This document shows, piece by piece, positions 17,663 through 26,486 of a stretch of DNA of 64,000 bases. The translations under genes and the position numbers were made by a program. The notes under the pieces were generated by a model. That model was given only the letters and a program-made list of their open reading frames with translations. It searched no databases and had not been told where the DNA came from. Numbering within the stretch: position 1 is the stretch's first letter; the number at the start of each line of letters is the position of its first letter. Source of the stretch: Streptomyces sp. NBC_00464 (GTDB lineage: Bacteria; Actinomycetota; Actinomycetes; Streptomycetales; Streptomycetaceae); the NCBI RefSeq assembly GCF_036013915.1, contig NZ_CP107899.1:6662001-6726000 (forward strand), given 5' to 3'.

Positions 17663-18588
17663 GCGCCGTACCCGGGGACGCGAAGCCCGGACCGAAGGAG
17701 CGGCTGAGCGACGGGCTGTACGGACTCGGCTGGGCCGCGGTCAAGAAGCTGCCCGAGCCGGTCGCGCAGGCCCTCTTCCGTACCCTGGCCGACCAGGTGT
17801 GGAAGCGGCGCGGCAAGAGCGTGCTGCGGCTGGAGTCGAATCTGGCGCGGGTCGTTCCGGACGCGAGTCCGGCCCGGCTCGCGGCGCTGTCCAAGGCCGG
17901 GATGCGCTCGTACATGCGCTACTGGATGGAGTCGTTCCGGCTGCCCACATGGACCCCGGAGCGGATCAAGGCGTCCATCGACGTGACGGACGCGCACCGG
18001 CTGACCGAGGGACTGGACGCGGGGCGCGGTGTCGTTCTCGCGCTGCCGCACCTGGGGAACTGGGACCTGGCGGGGGCGTGGGTCACCACGGACCTGAAGG
18101 TTCCGTTCACCACGGTCGCCGAGCGGCTCAAGCCCGAGTCGCTCTACGACCGGTTCGTGGCGTACCGCGAGGGCCTGGGCATGGAGGTGCTCGCGCACAA
18201 CGGCGGGACCGCGTTCGGGACGCTGGCGCGCCGGCTGCGCGAGGGCGGACTCGTCTGCCTGGTCGCCGACCGCGACCTGTCGGCCTCCGGCGTCGAGGTG
18301 ACGTTCTTCGGCGACACGGCCCGGATGCCCGCCGGGCCGGCCCTGCTGGCCCAGCAGACCGGTGCACTGCTGCTGCCGGTCACCCTGTCCTACGACGACA
18401 CGCCGGTGATGAAGGCGCGGATCCATCCGGCCGTCGAGGTGCCCGGCTCAGGTAGCCGTGCCGAGAAGACGTCCCTGATGACACAGGCCCTGGCCGACGC
18501 GTTCGCCCTGGGCATCGCCGAGCACCCGGAGGACTGGCACATGCTGCAACGGCTCTGGCTCGCCGACCTCGAATCCCGCGGGGACTAG
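17659..18588 (+). CDS. Phosphatidylinositol mannoside acyltransferase (LpxL/HtrB family)
   Basis: 309 aa. The acyltransferase H-x4-D motif is H-L-G-N-W-D (H131, D136), followed by a long region typical of LpxL/HtrB-like acyltransferases (V-A-D-R-D-L-S near 210, then F-F-G; P-A-G-P-A-L-L-A near 225). By position it corresponds to PatA of mycobacteria, which acylates the mannose of PIM at the cytoplasmic face of the membrane. Start GTG 17659 overlaps the pgsA stop, so the two are translationally coupled. The TAG stop at 18586-18588 is overlapped by the terminal repeat of palindromic element 2. Confidence 0.9.
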   Translation: MSAVPGDAKPGPKERLSDGLYGLGWAAVKKLPEPVAQALFRTLADQVWKRRGKSVLRLESNLARVVPDASPARLAALSKAGMRSYMRYWMESFRLPTWTPERIKASIDVTDAHRLTEGLDAGRGVVLALPHLGNWDLAGAWVTTDLKVPFTTVAERLKPESLYDRFVAYREGLGMEVLAHNGGTAFGTLARRLREGGLVCLVADRDLSASGVEVTFFGDTARMPAGPALLAQQTGALLLPVTLSYDDTPVMKARIHPAVEVPGSGSRAEKTSLMTQALADAFALGIAEHPEDWHMLQRLWLADLESRGD

Positions 18589-18762
18589 GGCGTGTTTTGA
18601 AAGTCCCGCCTGCCCGGCGGCGTCTGGCACGCACGCTCGCGGCGTTGCGGAAATGCCCTAGTAGCTCCGCTACGAGACCACTTCCGCGCCTTGCGATCGC
18701 ACGCACCAGACGCCGCCGGGCCCGCCCTTCGGGCGGACGGCGCTACTTTCAAAACACGCCCT
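18587..18762. repeat. Palindromic MITE-like element 2 (176 bp)
   Basis: Perfect 18-bp terminal inverted repeats: AGGGCGTGTTTTGAAAGT (18587-18604) and its complement at 18745-18762. A second perfect 15-bp inner pair is present (18613-18627 with 18706-18720), plus a hairpin GCCCGCCC/GGGCGG near the right end. The core has the GCGCCTTGCGATCGCACGCA block shared with elements 1 and 3. The left end takes up the last two bases of the acyltransferase stop codon. It encodes nothing and could act as a terminator. Confidence 0.85.
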
Positions 18763-18920
18763 GGGGCCTTTGGGCTGGGTCATGCCGGGCTCGCGGGTTC
18801 CGGGATGCGCATCTGCCGAGTTGTCGGCGGTCGCCCATGCTCCACAGTCTCCTCCGCCTTGCAGTTGCACGCACCGGACCCCGCTCCCTGATCCGGCCTG
18901 ATCCGAACGAAAGGCCCCAG
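18761..18920. repeat. Palindromic MITE-like element 3 (160 bp)
   Basis: CTGGGGCCTTT (18761-18771) and AAAGGCCCCAG (18910-18920) are perfect 11-bp ends. The inside resembles element 1 more than element 2 (CCTTGCAGTTGCACGCACCGG; CTGATCCGGCC). It is directly joined to element 2 (2-bp overlap), so the 334-bp gap before pimA is almost entirely made of these two palindromes. The right terminal repeat supplies the AAGG ribosome-binding sequence of pimA. Confidence 0.75.
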
Positions 18921-18922
18921 CA

Positions 18923-20083
18923 GTGAAGATCGGCATCGTCTGCCCGTACTCCTGGGACGTCCCGGGCGGCGTGCAGTTCCACATCCGTGATCTGGCCGAG
19001 CATCTGATCCGGCTCGGCCACCAGGTCTCCGTGCTGGCCCCGGCCGACGACGAGACGCCGCTGCCGCCGTACGTGGTGTCCGCGGGCCGTGCCGTGCCCG
19101 TCCCGTACAACGGCTCCGTCGCCCGGCTGAACTTCGGCTTCCTGTCCGCGGCGCGGGTGCGGCGGTGGCTGCACGACGGCACGTTCGACGTGATCCACAT
19201 CCATGAGCCGACCTCGCCGTCGCTGGGGCTGCTGACGTGCTGGGCGGCGCAGGGGCCGATCGTCGCCACGTTCCACACGTCCAATCCGCGCTCGCGGGCG
19301 ATGATCGCCGCCTACCCGATCCTCCAGCCGGCGCTGGAGAAGATCAGCGCGCGCATCGCGGTGAGCGAGTACGCGCGCCGGACCCTGGTCGAGCACCTGG
19401 GCGGCGACGCGGTGGTCATCCCCAACGGGGTGGACGTCGGGTTCTTTGCCGCGGCCGAACCCAGGCCCGAGTGGCAGGGCGGCACGATCGGCTTCATCGG
19501 GCGCATCGACGAGCCCCGCAAGGGCCTGCCCGTCCTGATGCGGGCGCTGCCCGCGATCCTGGCCGCACGTCCGGACACACGGCTGCTGGTGGCGGGCCGG
19601 GGCGACGAGGAGGAGGCCGTCGCCTCGCTGCCCAAGGAGATGCGTGCACGCGTCGAGTTCCTCGGCATGGTGAGCGACGAGGACAAGGCACGGCTGCTGC
19701 GCAGCGTCGACGTGTACGTCGCGCCCAACACCGGCGGCGAGAGCTTCGGCATCATCCTGGTCGAGGCCATGTCGGCGGGCGCACCGGTTCTGGCCAGCGA
19801 TCTGGACGCGTTCGCGCAGGTCCTGGACCTGGGTGCGGCGGGGGAGCTGTTCGCCAACGAGGACGCGGACGCCCTGGCCACGGCGGCGATCCGGCTGCTG
19901 GGCGACCCGGAACGGCGTGCGGAGCTGCGCGAGCGCGGCAGCGCACATGTGCGGCGCTTCGACTGGTCGACGGTCGGGGCGGACATCCTCGCGGTGTACG
20001 AGACGGTGGCGGACGGGGCCGCGTCGGTGGCGGCGGACGAACGCACGGGGCTGCGGGCCCGGTTCGGGCTGGCCCGGGACTGA
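18923..20083 (+). CDS. pimA: GT4 glycosyltransferase, phosphatidylinositol alpha-mannosyltransferase PimA-like
   Basis: 386 aa. GT-B fold of family GT4: N-terminal domain with C-P-Y-S-W-D-V-P-G-G-V-Q (GDP and acceptor binding), H-I-H-E-P-T-S-P (about 94-101) and T-F-H-T-S-N; C-terminal domain with F-I-G-R-I-D-E-P-R-K-G and the E-x7-E motif in E-S-F-G-I-I-L-V-E. These are the features of PimA, which transfers mannose from GDP-mannose to phosphatidylinositol on the inner face of the membrane. The location after pgsA and the PIM acyltransferase supports it. GTG 18923 has only a weak AAGG site lying in the end of palindromic element 3. Confidence 0.93.
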   Translation: MKIGIVCPYSWDVPGGVQFHIRDLAEHLIRLGHQVSVLAPADDETPLPPYVVSAGRAVPVPYNGSVARLNFGFLSAARVRRWLHDGTFDVIHIHEPTSPSLGLLTCWAAQGPIVATFHTSNPRSRAMIAAYPILQPALEKISARIAVSEYARRTLVEHLGGDAVVIPNGVDVGFFAAAEPRPEWQGGTIGFIGRIDEPRKGLPVLMRALPAILAARPDTRLLVAGRGDEEEAVASLPKEMRARVEFLGMVSDEDKARLLRSVDVYVAPNTGGESFGIILVEAMSAGAPVLASDLDAFAQVLDLGAAGELFANEDADALATAAIRLLGDPERRAELRERGSAHVRRFDWSTVGADILAVYETVADGAASVAADERTGLRARFGLARD

Positions 20084-20142
20084 GACCCTCCCCGGACGGC
20101 GCCCGCGCCGCCCGGGGACACCGTCCGGCGCCCGCTCCCCGG

Positions 20143-20148
20143 TAGCCT
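20143..20148 (+). promoter_or_regulatory. Candidate -10 of a leaderless LemA-like mRNA
   Basis: TAGCCT ends 8 nt before GTG 20157 and no ribosome site is visible, so transcription probably begins at or next to the start codon. Confidence 0.4.
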
Positions 20149-20156
20149 TTCCGCCC

Positions 20157-20702
20157 GTGACCGAAACCCTCATCTGGACCGCCGTCGTGCTCATCGCGAT
20201 CGGCCTGTACCTCAGCTGGACCGCCGGCCGTCTCGACCGGCTGCACACCCGCATCGACGCGGCCCGCGCCGCCCTCGACGCCCAACTGCTGCGCCGCGCC
20301 TCGGTCACCCAGGAACTCGCCACGTCCGGTGTCCTCGACCCTGCCGCCTCCATCGTGCTGTACGAGGCCGCGCACGCCGCCCGCCAGTCGGAGGAGGAAC
20401 ACCGCGAGGTCGCCGAGAGCGAGCTGAGCACCGCCCTGCGCGCGGTGTTCGGCGAGCGGGCGCAGGTCGAGGCGGTCAAGGAGATCCCGGGCGGCGAGGA
20501 GGCGGCATCGGAGCTGGCCGCGGCGGTGCGCCGGGTCCCGATGGCGCGCAGGTTCCACAACGACGCGGTGCGGGCGGCGCGTGCGCTGCGCCGCCACCGC
20601 ACGGTGCGCTGGTTCCGGCTCGCCGGGCACGCCCCGTTCCCGCTGGCGTTCGAGATGGACGACGAGCCGCCGGTCGCCCTCGCGGACCGTCCGGTCAGCT
20701 GA
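20157..20702 (+). CDS. LemA-like membrane-anchored protein
   Basis: 181 aa. One N-terminal membrane segment (about 5-22, L-I-W-T-A-V-V-L-I-A-I-G-L-Y-L) is followed by a helical domain with the LemA pattern: R-x-D-A-A-R-A-A-L-D-A-Q-L-L-R-R-A near the start and R-R-F-H-N-D-A-V-R then F-P-L-A-F near the end (compare R-Y-N-x-A-V-x-x-(Y/F)-N in LemA). LemA proteins have no firm biochemical role. I assign the likeness from the motif order only. It lies between pimA and pdxS. Confidence 0.7.
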   Translation: MTETLIWTAVVLIAIGLYLSWTAGRLDRLHTRIDAARAALDAQLLRRASVTQELATSGVLDPAASIVLYEAAHAARQSEEEHREVAESELSTALRAVFGERAQVEAVKEIPGGEEAASELAAAVRRVPMARRFHNDAVRAARALRRHRTVRWFRLAGHAPFPLAFEMDDEPPVALADRPVS

Positions 20703-20869
20703 CGACGGCGGCGGGCGGGGCCCGGCGGGGGTCCGCCCGCCGCCGCACCGGGCCAAAACGATCCACCGGCCTTCCATTGGCCCTTGCTGTGGACTGGTGC
20801 CGGAGAGTTTGCTCAGCAGTGCATCACCCCTGCACGTTCAGCACCCTTTTCTCCCAGTGAGGTCGATCC

Positions 20870-21790
20870 GTGTCCACGAATCCCGCCACCCCGCAGTCCG
20901 CCGACGCCCCCGCCACCGGCACCGCCCGCGTCAAGCGCGGCATGGCCGAGCAGCTCAAGGGCGGCGTGATCATGGACGTCGTCAACGCCGAGCAGGCGAA
21001 GATCGCCGAGGACGCGGGCGCCGTGGCCGTCATGGCCCTGGAGCGGGTTCCGGCCGACATCCGCAAGGACGGCGGCGTGGCCCGGATGTCGGACCCGACC
21101 ATGATCGAGGAGATCATCGAGTCGGTCTCCATCCCGGTGATGGCGAAGTCCCGCATCGGACACTTCGTCGAGGCCCAGGTTCTGCAGTCCCTCGGCGTCG
21201 ACTACATCGACGAGTCCGAGGTCCTCACCCCGGCCGACGAGGTCAACCACAGCGACAAGTTCGCGTTCACCACCCCGTTCGTCTGTGGCGCCACCAACCT
21301 GGGCGAGGCCCTGCGCCGTATCGCCGAGGGCGCGGCCATGATCCGCTCGAAGGGCGAGGCCGGCACCGGCAACGTCGTCGAGGCCGTCCGCCACCTGCGC
21401 CAGATCAAGAACGAGATCGCCCGGCTGCGCGGCTACGACAACAACGAGCTGTACGCCGCCGCCAAGGACCTCCGCGCCCCGTACGAGCTGGTCAAGGAGG
21501 TCGCCGAGCTCGGCAAGCTGCCCGTCGTCCTCTTCTCCGCAGGTGGCGTCGCCACCCCGGCCGACGCCGCGCTGATGCGCCAGCTCGGTGCCGAGGGCGT
21601 CTTCGTCGGCTCCGGCATCTTCAAGTCCGGCGACCCGGCCAAGCGCGCCGCCGCCATCGTGAAGGCCACCACCTTCTACGACGACCCGAAGATCATCGCG
21701 GACGCCTCGCGCAACCTGGGCGAGGCCATGGTCGGCATCAACTGCGACACCCTGCCCGAGGCCGAGCGCTACGCCAACCGTGGCTGGTAG
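20870..21790 (+). CDS. pdxS: Pyridoxal 5'-phosphate synthase, lyase subunit
   Basis: 306 aa. PdxS condenses ribulose/ribose 5-phosphate, glyceraldehyde 3-phosphate and ammonia to PLP. The two catalytic lysines are seen in V-M-A-K93-S-R-I-G-H and I-R-S-K161-G-E-A-G-T-G. The (beta/alpha)8 barrel pattern is complete, with G-G-V-A-T-P-A-D-A and G-S-G-I-F-K-S near the phosphate site. The first 18 residues are an Ala/Thr/Pro-rich extension seen in Streptomyces. GTG 20870 has GAGG 8-10 nt upstream. It is followed after 6 bp by pdxT, its glutaminase partner. Confidence 0.98.
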   Translation: MSTNPATPQSADAPATGTARVKRGMAEQLKGGVIMDVVNAEQAKIAEDAGAVAVMALERVPADIRKDGGVARMSDPTMIEEIIESVSIPVMAKSRIGHFVEAQVLQSLGVDYIDESEVLTPADEVNHSDKFAFTTPFVCGATNLGEALRRIAEGAAMIRSKGEAGTGNVVEAVRHLRQIKNEIARLRGYDNNELYAAAKDLRAPYELVKEVAELGKLPVVLFSAGGVATPADAALMRQLGAEGVFVGSGIFKSGDPAKRAAAIVKATTFYDDPKIIADASRNLGEAMVGINCDTLPEAERYANRGW

Positions 21791-21796
21791 TCACTG

Positions 21797-22390
21797 ATGA
21801 GCGACACCCCTGTGATCGGTGTCCTGGCTCTCCAGGGCGACGTACGGGAACACCTGATCGCCCTGGCCTCGGCGGACGCCCTGGCCAGGCCGGTCCGGCG
21901 GCCCGAGGAACTCGCCGAGGTCGACGGGCTGGTCATACCCGGCGGCGAGTCCACCACGATGTCCAAACTGGCCGCCCTTTTCGGCATGCTGGAACCCCTG
22001 CGCGAGCGGGTACGGGCCGGGATGCCGGTCTACGGCACCTGCGCCGGGATGATCCTGCTCGCCGACAAGATCCTCGACCCGCGCTCGGGCCAGGAGACCG
22101 TCGGCGGCATCGACATGATCGTGCGCCGTAACGCTTTCGGGCGGCAGAACGAGTCCTTCGAAGCGGCCGTCGAGGTCGCCGGGATCGAGGGCGGCCCGGT
22201 CGAGGGCGTCTTCATCCGGGCCCCCTGGGTCGAGTCCGTGGGCGCGCAGGCCGAGGTGGTGGCCGAGCACGGCGGTCACATCGTGGCGGTACGGCAGGGA
22301 AACGCCCTTGCCACGTCATTCCACCCGGAACTGACCGGCGATCACCGGCTTCACGCGTACTTCGTCGACATGGTGCGCGCAGTCAGCTGA
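21797..22390 (+). CDS. pdxT: Pyridoxal 5'-phosphate synthase, glutaminase subunit
   Basis: 197 aa. Class I glutamine amidotransferase that passes ammonia to PdxS. The oxyanion/nucleophile segment is G-T-C82-A-G-M, the His-Glu pair is in F-H176-P-E178-L, and the early P-G-G-E-S-T-T motif is present. The start ATG lies 6 bp after the pdxS stop, so the two are one operon. A promoter for yebC lies just behind its stop. Confidence 0.98.
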   Translation: MSDTPVIGVLALQGDVREHLIALASADALARPVRRPEELAEVDGLVIPGGESTTMSKLAALFGMLEPLRERVRAGMPVYGTCAGMILLADKILDPRSGQETVGGIDMIVRRNAFGRQNESFEAAVEVAGIEGGPVEGVFIRAPWVESVGAQAEVVAEHGGHIVAVRQGNALATSFHPELTGDHRLHAYFVDMVRAVS

Positions 22391-22401
22391 CTCGACCCCG
22401 G

Positions 22402-22407
22402 TAGGAT
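22402..22407 (+). promoter_or_regulatory. Candidate -10 element of yebC
   Basis: TAGGAT lies 45 nt before the yebC ATG, directly behind the pdxT stop. No strong -35 is visible. Confidence 0.35.
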
Positions 22408-22451
22408 CTCTCGGGTTCGTACGGAATTTGGTGACGCGAAGGAGAAGGCAG

Positions 22452-23204
22452 ATGTCCGGCCACTCTAAATGGGCTACGACGAAGCACAAGAAGGCCGTGA
22501 TTGACGCCAAGCGCGGCAAGCTCTTCGCGAAGCTGATCAAGAACATCGAGGTCGCGGCCCGCACCGGCGGGGTGGACCCCGAGGGCAACCCGACCCTTGT
22601 GGACGCGATCCAGAAGGCGAAGAAGAGCTCGGTCCCGAACAAGAACATCGACTCCGCGGTCAAGCGCGGTGGCGGTCTCGAAGCGGGCGGCGTCGACTAC
22701 CAGACGATCATGTACGAAGGCTACGGCCCGAACGGTGTCGCGGTGCTCATCGAGTGCCTCACCGACAACCGCAACCGTGCCGCCTCCGACGTACGTGTCG
22801 CGATGACGCGCAACGGCGGCTCGATGGCCGACCCGGGCTCGGTCTCGTACCTGTTCAACCGCAAGGGCGTCGTGATCGTCCCCAAGGGTGAGCTGTCCGA
22901 GGACGACGTGCTGGGTGCGGTGCTCGACGCCGGCGCCGAGGAGGTCAACGACCTCGGTGAGAGCTACGAGGTCGTCAGCGAGGCCACCGACATGGTCGCG
23001 GTCCGCACCGCGCTCCAGGAGGCGGGCATCGACTACGACTCGGCCGAGGCCAACTTCCTGCCCACCATGCAGGTCGACCTCGACGAAGAGGGTGCGCGCA
23101 AGATCTTCAAACTGATCGACGCGCTGGAGGACAGCGACGACGTGCAGAACGTCTTCGCCAACTTCGACGTCTCCGACGAGGTCATGGAGAAGGTCGACGC
23201 CTGA
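22452..23204 (+). CDS. YebC/PmpR-family protein
   Basis: 250 aa. The family signature [15 protein letters not shown] at the start and the [10 protein letters not shown] block near 60-75 are clear, followed by the acidic C-terminal domains. Proteins of this family are described as transcriptional regulators and, in recent work, as factors that help ribosomes through proline-rich stretches (YebC/TACO1). It sits between pdxT and ruvC, the usual actinobacterial order. ATG 22452 has GGAGAAGG upstream; an in-frame GTG at 22428 is not supported. Confidence 0.95.
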   Translation: MSGHSKWATTKHKKAVIDAKRGKLFAKLIKNIEVAARTGGVDPEGNPTLVDAIQKAKKSSVPNKNIDSAVKRGGGLEAGGVDYQTIMYEGYGPNGVAVLIECLTDNRNRAASDVRVAMTRNGGSMADPGSVSYLFNRKGVVIVPKGELSEDDVLGAVLDAGAEEVNDLGESYEVVSEATDMVAVRTALQEAGIDYDSAEANFLPTMQVDLDEEGARKIFKLIDALEDSDDVQNVFANFDVSDEVMEKVDA

Positions 23205-23237
23205 GAGGCTGCCGACTGACCTGCACAGCTTTCCGTG

Positions 23238-23272
23238 GACGGGCCGACGGGGACACACCCCGTCGGCCCGTC
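23238..23272 (+). terminator. Terminator between yebC and ruvC
   Basis: Perfect 15-bp arms (23238-23252 and 23258-23272) with a 5-nt loop, 33 nt after the yebC stop. It separates yebC from the ruvCAB operon, which therefore needs its own promoter (TAGCCT near 23292 is a candidate -10). Confidence 0.85.
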
Positions 23273-23337
23273 GCATTGTCAGTGCGAGCCGATAGCCTCC
23301 AGGAACAGTTGACCGATCGGCAGGGAGGGGGCGAACC

Positions 23338-23913
23338 GTGCGGGTACTCGGCGTGGACCCCGGGCTCACCCGGTGCGGCGTCGGAGTCGTCGAAGGCGTC
23401 GCGGGCCGGCCCCTGACGATGCTCGGCGTCGGAGTCGTGCGCACCCCCGCGGACGCGGAGCTCGGCCACCGGCTGGTGGCCATCGAGCGCGGCATCGAGG
23501 AGTGGCTCGACGAGCACCGACCGGAGTACGTGGCCGTGGAGCGGGTGTTCGCCCAGCACAACGTCCGTACGGTGATGGGCACCGCCCAGGCCAGCGCGGT
23601 CGCCATGCTCTGCGCGTCCCGCCGCGGCATCCCCGTAGCCCTGCACACGCCCAGTGAGGTCAAGGCCGCCGTCACCGGCAGCGGACGTGCGGACAAGGCG
23701 CAGGTCGGCGCCATGGTGACCCGGCTCCTGCGCCTGGACGCCCCGCCGAAGCCCGCGGACGCCGCCGACGCCCTCGCCCTCGCCATCTGCCACATCTGGC
23801 GCGCCCCCGCGCTCAACCGCCTCCAGCAGGCGCACGCGGCGGCCGCAGCGGCTGCCCGCTCCCCGCGCGTCCCGCGCACCACAGCAGCCCCCGTCCGGAA
23901 GGTCCCCCGATGA
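23338..23913 (+). CDS. ruvC: Holliday junction resolvase RuvC
   Basis: 191 aa. RNase H-like endonuclease that cuts Holliday junctions symmetrically. Catalytic acidic residues can be seen: D7 in G-V-D-P-G, E68 in A-V-E-R-V-F, and the acidic pair in the [11 protein letters not shown] helix (about 140-147). A short basic/Ala-rich tail follows. GTG 23338 is preceded by GGGAGGGGG. The stop overlaps the ruvA ATG (ATGA), so ruvC and ruvA are translationally coupled. Confidence 0.97.
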   Translation: MRVLGVDPGLTRCGVGVVEGVAGRPLTMLGVGVVRTPADAELGHRLVAIERGIEEWLDEHRPEYVAVERVFAQHNVRTVMGTAQASAVAMLCASRRGIPVALHTPSEVKAAVTGSGRADKAQVGAMVTRLLRLDAPPKPADAADALALAICHIWRAPALNRLQQAHAAAAAAARSPRVPRTTAAPVRKVPR

Positions 23914-24536
23914 TCGCCTTCGTCAGCGGCCCCGTCGCCGCGCTCTCCCCGACCACGGCCGTGATCGAGGTCGGCGGCATCGGCATGGCCATCCAGTGCG
24001 CACCGAACACCCTCGCCGGCCTCCGTGTCGGCAAGGAGGCCAAGCTCGCCACCTCCCTCGTCGTACGGGAGGACTCGCTGACGCTCTACGGCTTCGCCGA
24101 CGACGACGAACGGCAGGTCTTCGAGCTCCTCCAGACCGCCAGCGGGGTCGGGCCCCGGGTCGCCCAGGCCATGCTGGCCACACACAGCCCGGACGCCCTG
24201 CGTATCGCCGTGGCCACCGGCGACGAGAAGGCGCTCACCGCCGTGTCCGGCATCGGCAAGAAGGGCGCGCAGAAGCTCCTGCTCGAACTGAAGGACCGAC
24301 TCGGCGAACCGGTCGGCGCCCACATCGGCCAGCAGGGCATCGGCACCGCGGTCTCCTCCTCCTGGCGCGACCAGCTCCAGGCAGCCCTGATCGGCCTCGG
24401 CTACGCCACCCGCGAGGCGGACGAAGCGGTGTCCGCCGTGGCGCCGCAGGCGGAGGCTGCCCTCGCGGAAGGCGCCCAGCCGCCCGTGCCGCAGCTGCTG
24501 CGCGCCGCCCTGCAGACCCTCAACCGCGCGCGCTGA
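23910..24536 (+). CDS. ruvA: Holliday junction-binding protein RuvA
   Basis: 208 aa. Three domains can be followed: N-terminal OB-fold (about 1-63), two helix-hairpin-helix motifs in the middle (G-V-G-P-R-V-A-Q and G-I-G-K-K-G-A-Q-K), and a C-terminal three-helix domain (about 150-208) that contacts RuvB. As a tetramer it holds the four-way junction for RuvB-driven branch migration. It overlaps ruvC by four bases and is followed after 80 bp by ruvB. Confidence 0.97.
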   Translation: MIAFVSGPVAALSPTTAVIEVGGIGMAIQCAPNTLAGLRVGKEAKLATSLVVREDSLTLYGFADDDERQVFELLQTASGVGPRVAQAMLATHSPDALRIAVATGDEKALTAVSGIGKKGAQKLLLELKDRLGEPVGAHIGQQGIGTAVSSSWRDQLQAALIGLGYATREADEAVSAVAPQAEAALAEGAQPPVPQLLRAALQTLNRAR

Positions 24537-24616
24537 GCGGACCCGGGCACCACCCCTGACGCCCGGCCCGGCACCCCACGGACCGGCACCGAAACACCCG
24601 AGGCGGGACTGACGAG

Positions 24617-25690
24617 ATGAACTGGGACGAGACCGGACCCGACACCGACGAGCTCCTCGACGAGCGGCTCGTCGACGCCGGCGCGGACGGCGAGGACACC
24701 GCGGTCGAGGCGGCGCTGCGCCCCAAGGACCTCGATGAGTTCGTCGGCCAGGAGAAGGTGCGCGAACAGCTCGACCTGGTCCTCAAGGCGGCCCGCGCCC
24801 GCGGCGCGACCGCCGACCACGTGCTGCTCTCCGGCGCCCCGGGGCTGGGCAAGACCACCCTCTCGATGATCATCGCGGCCGAGATGAACGCGCCGATCAG
24901 GATCACCTCCGGCCCCGCCATCCAGCACGCGGGCGATCTGGCGGCCATCCTGTCCTCGCTGCAGGAGGGCGAGGTCCTCTTCCTCGACGAGATCCACCGC
25001 ATGTCCCGGCCCGCCGAGGAGATGCTCTACATGGCCATGGAGGACTTCCGGGTCGACGTGATCGTCGGCAAGGGGCCCGGGGCCACCGCCATCCCGCTGG
25101 AACTGCCGCCCTTCACCCTGGTCGGCGCGACCACCAGGGCGGGACTGCTGCCGCCCCCGCTGCGCGACCGCTTCGGCTTCACCGGGCACATGGAGTTCTA
25201 CGCCCCGAACGAGCTGGAACGGGTGATTCACCGCTCGGCCGGACTCCTGGACGTCGCGATAGACGTCGAGGGCGCCGCCGAGATCGCCGGGCGTTCGCGC
25301 GGCACACCCCGTATCGCCAACCGGCTGCTGCGCCGGGTCCGGGACTACGCCCAGGTCAAGGCCGACGGCAGGATCGACCGGGAGATCGCCGTCGCGGCCC
25401 TGCGGGTGTACGAGGTCGACGCCAGGGGCCTCGACCGGCTGGACCGGGCCGTTCTCGGCGCCCTGCTGAAACTCTTCGGCGGCGGCCCGGTCGGCCTGTC
25501 CACGCTCGCGGTTGCCGTGGGGGAGGAGCGCGAAACGGTCGAGGAGGTCGCGGAGCCCTTTCTCGTACGGGAAGGACTGCTGGCCAGGACGCCGCGGGGG
25601 CGGGTCGCGACCCCGGCCGCCTGGGCCCATCTCGGGCTGGTGCCTCCGCAGCACGACGGAAAGGGACAACAGGGTCTGTTCGGGGCGTGA
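24617..25690 (+). CDS. ruvB: Holliday junction branch migration ATPase RuvB
   Basis: 357 aa. AAA+ motor. Walker A is G-A-P-G-L-G-K-T-T (about 75-83), Walker B L-F-L-D-E-I-H-R, sensor 1 G-A-T-T-R-A-G, the arginine finger region P-L-R-D-R-F-G, and the C-terminal winged-helix DNA-binding domain from about 275. An acidic N-terminal extension of about 25 residues precedes the core. The 80-bp gap behind ruvA contains no hairpin of note, so ruvCAB is probably one transcript. Confidence 0.98.
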   Translation: MNWDETGPDTDELLDERLVDAGADGEDTAVEAALRPKDLDEFVGQEKVREQLDLVLKAARARGATADHVLLSGAPGLGKTTLSMIIAAEMNAPIRITSGPAIQHAGDLAAILSSLQEGEVLFLDEIHRMSRPAEEMLYMAMEDFRVDVIVGKGPGATAIPLELPPFTLVGATTRAGLLPPPLRDRFGFTGHMEFYAPNELERVIHRSAGLLDVAIDVEGAAEIAGRSRGTPRIANRLLRRVRDYAQVKADGRIDREIAVAALRVYEVDARGLDRLDRAVLGALLKLFGGGPVGLSTLAVAVGEERETVEEVAEPFLVREGLLARTPRGRVATPAAWAHLGLVPPQHDGKGQQGLFGA

Positions 25691-25737
25691 TGCATCACAG
25701 GTTGACCCACAGAGGAACCACGGTGCCATGCTGGGCG

Positions 25738-25767
25738 TTGTTCCATCGATGCGGACTCGCTTAGACT
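25738..25767 (+). promoter_or_regulatory. Housekeeping promoter for yajC-secD-secF
   Basis: TTGTTC (25738-25743) and TAGACT (25762-25767) with an 18-bp spacer resemble a HrdB (sigma-70-type) promoter. The leader to the yajC GTG would be about 80 nt. Confidence 0.6.
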
Positions 25768-25854
25768 CCGCCGATGCCGCCCTTAAAGGTCGGTGTACCC
25801 ACCCCCGTAGACCAGGCCGCCTTCCAGCGCGGTCGTGCGAAGGAAAATCGTCCC

Positions 25855-26340
25855 GTGAATCCCGTGACTCTCCTCCCCTTCATCGTGCTCATCGGGGCCA
25901 TGTTCCTGATGACGCGGTCCGCCAAGAAGAAGCAGGCGGCGGCTGCGAACATGCGCAATGAAATGCAGCCCGGCACCGGCGTCCGGACGATCGGGGGCAT
26001 GTACGCCACCGTCAAGGAGCTTCACGACGACTCGGTTCTCCTTGAGATCGCTCCCGGCGTCCACGCCGTCTACGCCAAGAACTCGATCGGTGCCGTCCTG
26101 GACGACGCGGAGTACAACCGCATCGTCCACGGTGACGAAGAGGAGCTCGACGTCGACGGCGCGGTCGTGCCGGACGACGCCTCCTCGCTGATCGAGGCGG
26201 ACGACGCCGACGAGGTCACCTCGGACGACGCGAAGACCGACCTGGTCAAGAAGACCGAGGCGGACGACGCGGAGCAGGCCGACGACAAGGCCGACAAGAA
26301 GTCCGAGGGCAAGGCCGACGGCGAGGCCGACGCGAAGTAG
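25855..26340 (+). CDS. yajC: Preprotein translocase subunit YajC
   Basis: 161 aa. One N-terminal membrane segment (about 4-20, L-L-P-F-I-V-L-I-G-A-M-F-L-M) is followed by the conserved K-K-K-Q region and the small cytoplasmic domain with P-G-x-G-V-R-T-I-G-G-M-Y-A-T-V. The last 65 residues form a very acidic Asp/Ala/Lys tail, common in Streptomyces. YajC associates with SecDF, encoded just downstream. GTG 25855 has AAGGAAA 8 nt upstream; a longer frame from 25774 begins before any ribosome site. Confidence 0.95.
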   Translation: MNPVTLLPFIVLIGAMFLMTRSAKKKQAAAANMRNEMQPGTGVRTIGGMYATVKELHDDSVLLEIAPGVHAVYAKNSIGAVLDDAEYNRIVHGDEEELDVDGAVVPDDASSLIEADDADEVTSDDAKTDLVKKTEADDAEQADDKADKKSEGKADGEADAK

Positions 26341-26348
26341 CACACGAC

Positions 26349-26389
26349 CCGGGGATGCCGTGAGCCCACAGGCATCCGGCCATCCCCGG
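26349..26389 (+). terminator. Weak hairpin between yajC and secD
   Basis: CCGGGGATG (26349-26357) pairs with CATCCCCGG (26381-26389), with GATGCC/GGCATC pairing as an alternative inside. It may partly end yajC transcripts or protect the mRNA end; secD follows 98 bases later. Confidence 0.4.
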
Positions 26390-26486
26390 ACCGTGCGGTC
26401 TTCTGCGGGGGCGGGTCCCCACTAAACTTCGTGGCCGCTCGGGCGCGTACCCGGCGCGGGGCGGTTGGACAGGGAGAAACGAGAAG

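Noticed and set aside
20763..20869. Dedicated regulator site for pdxS
   Set aside because: No MocR-like gene is adjacent and no clear repeat pair was seen in the leader.
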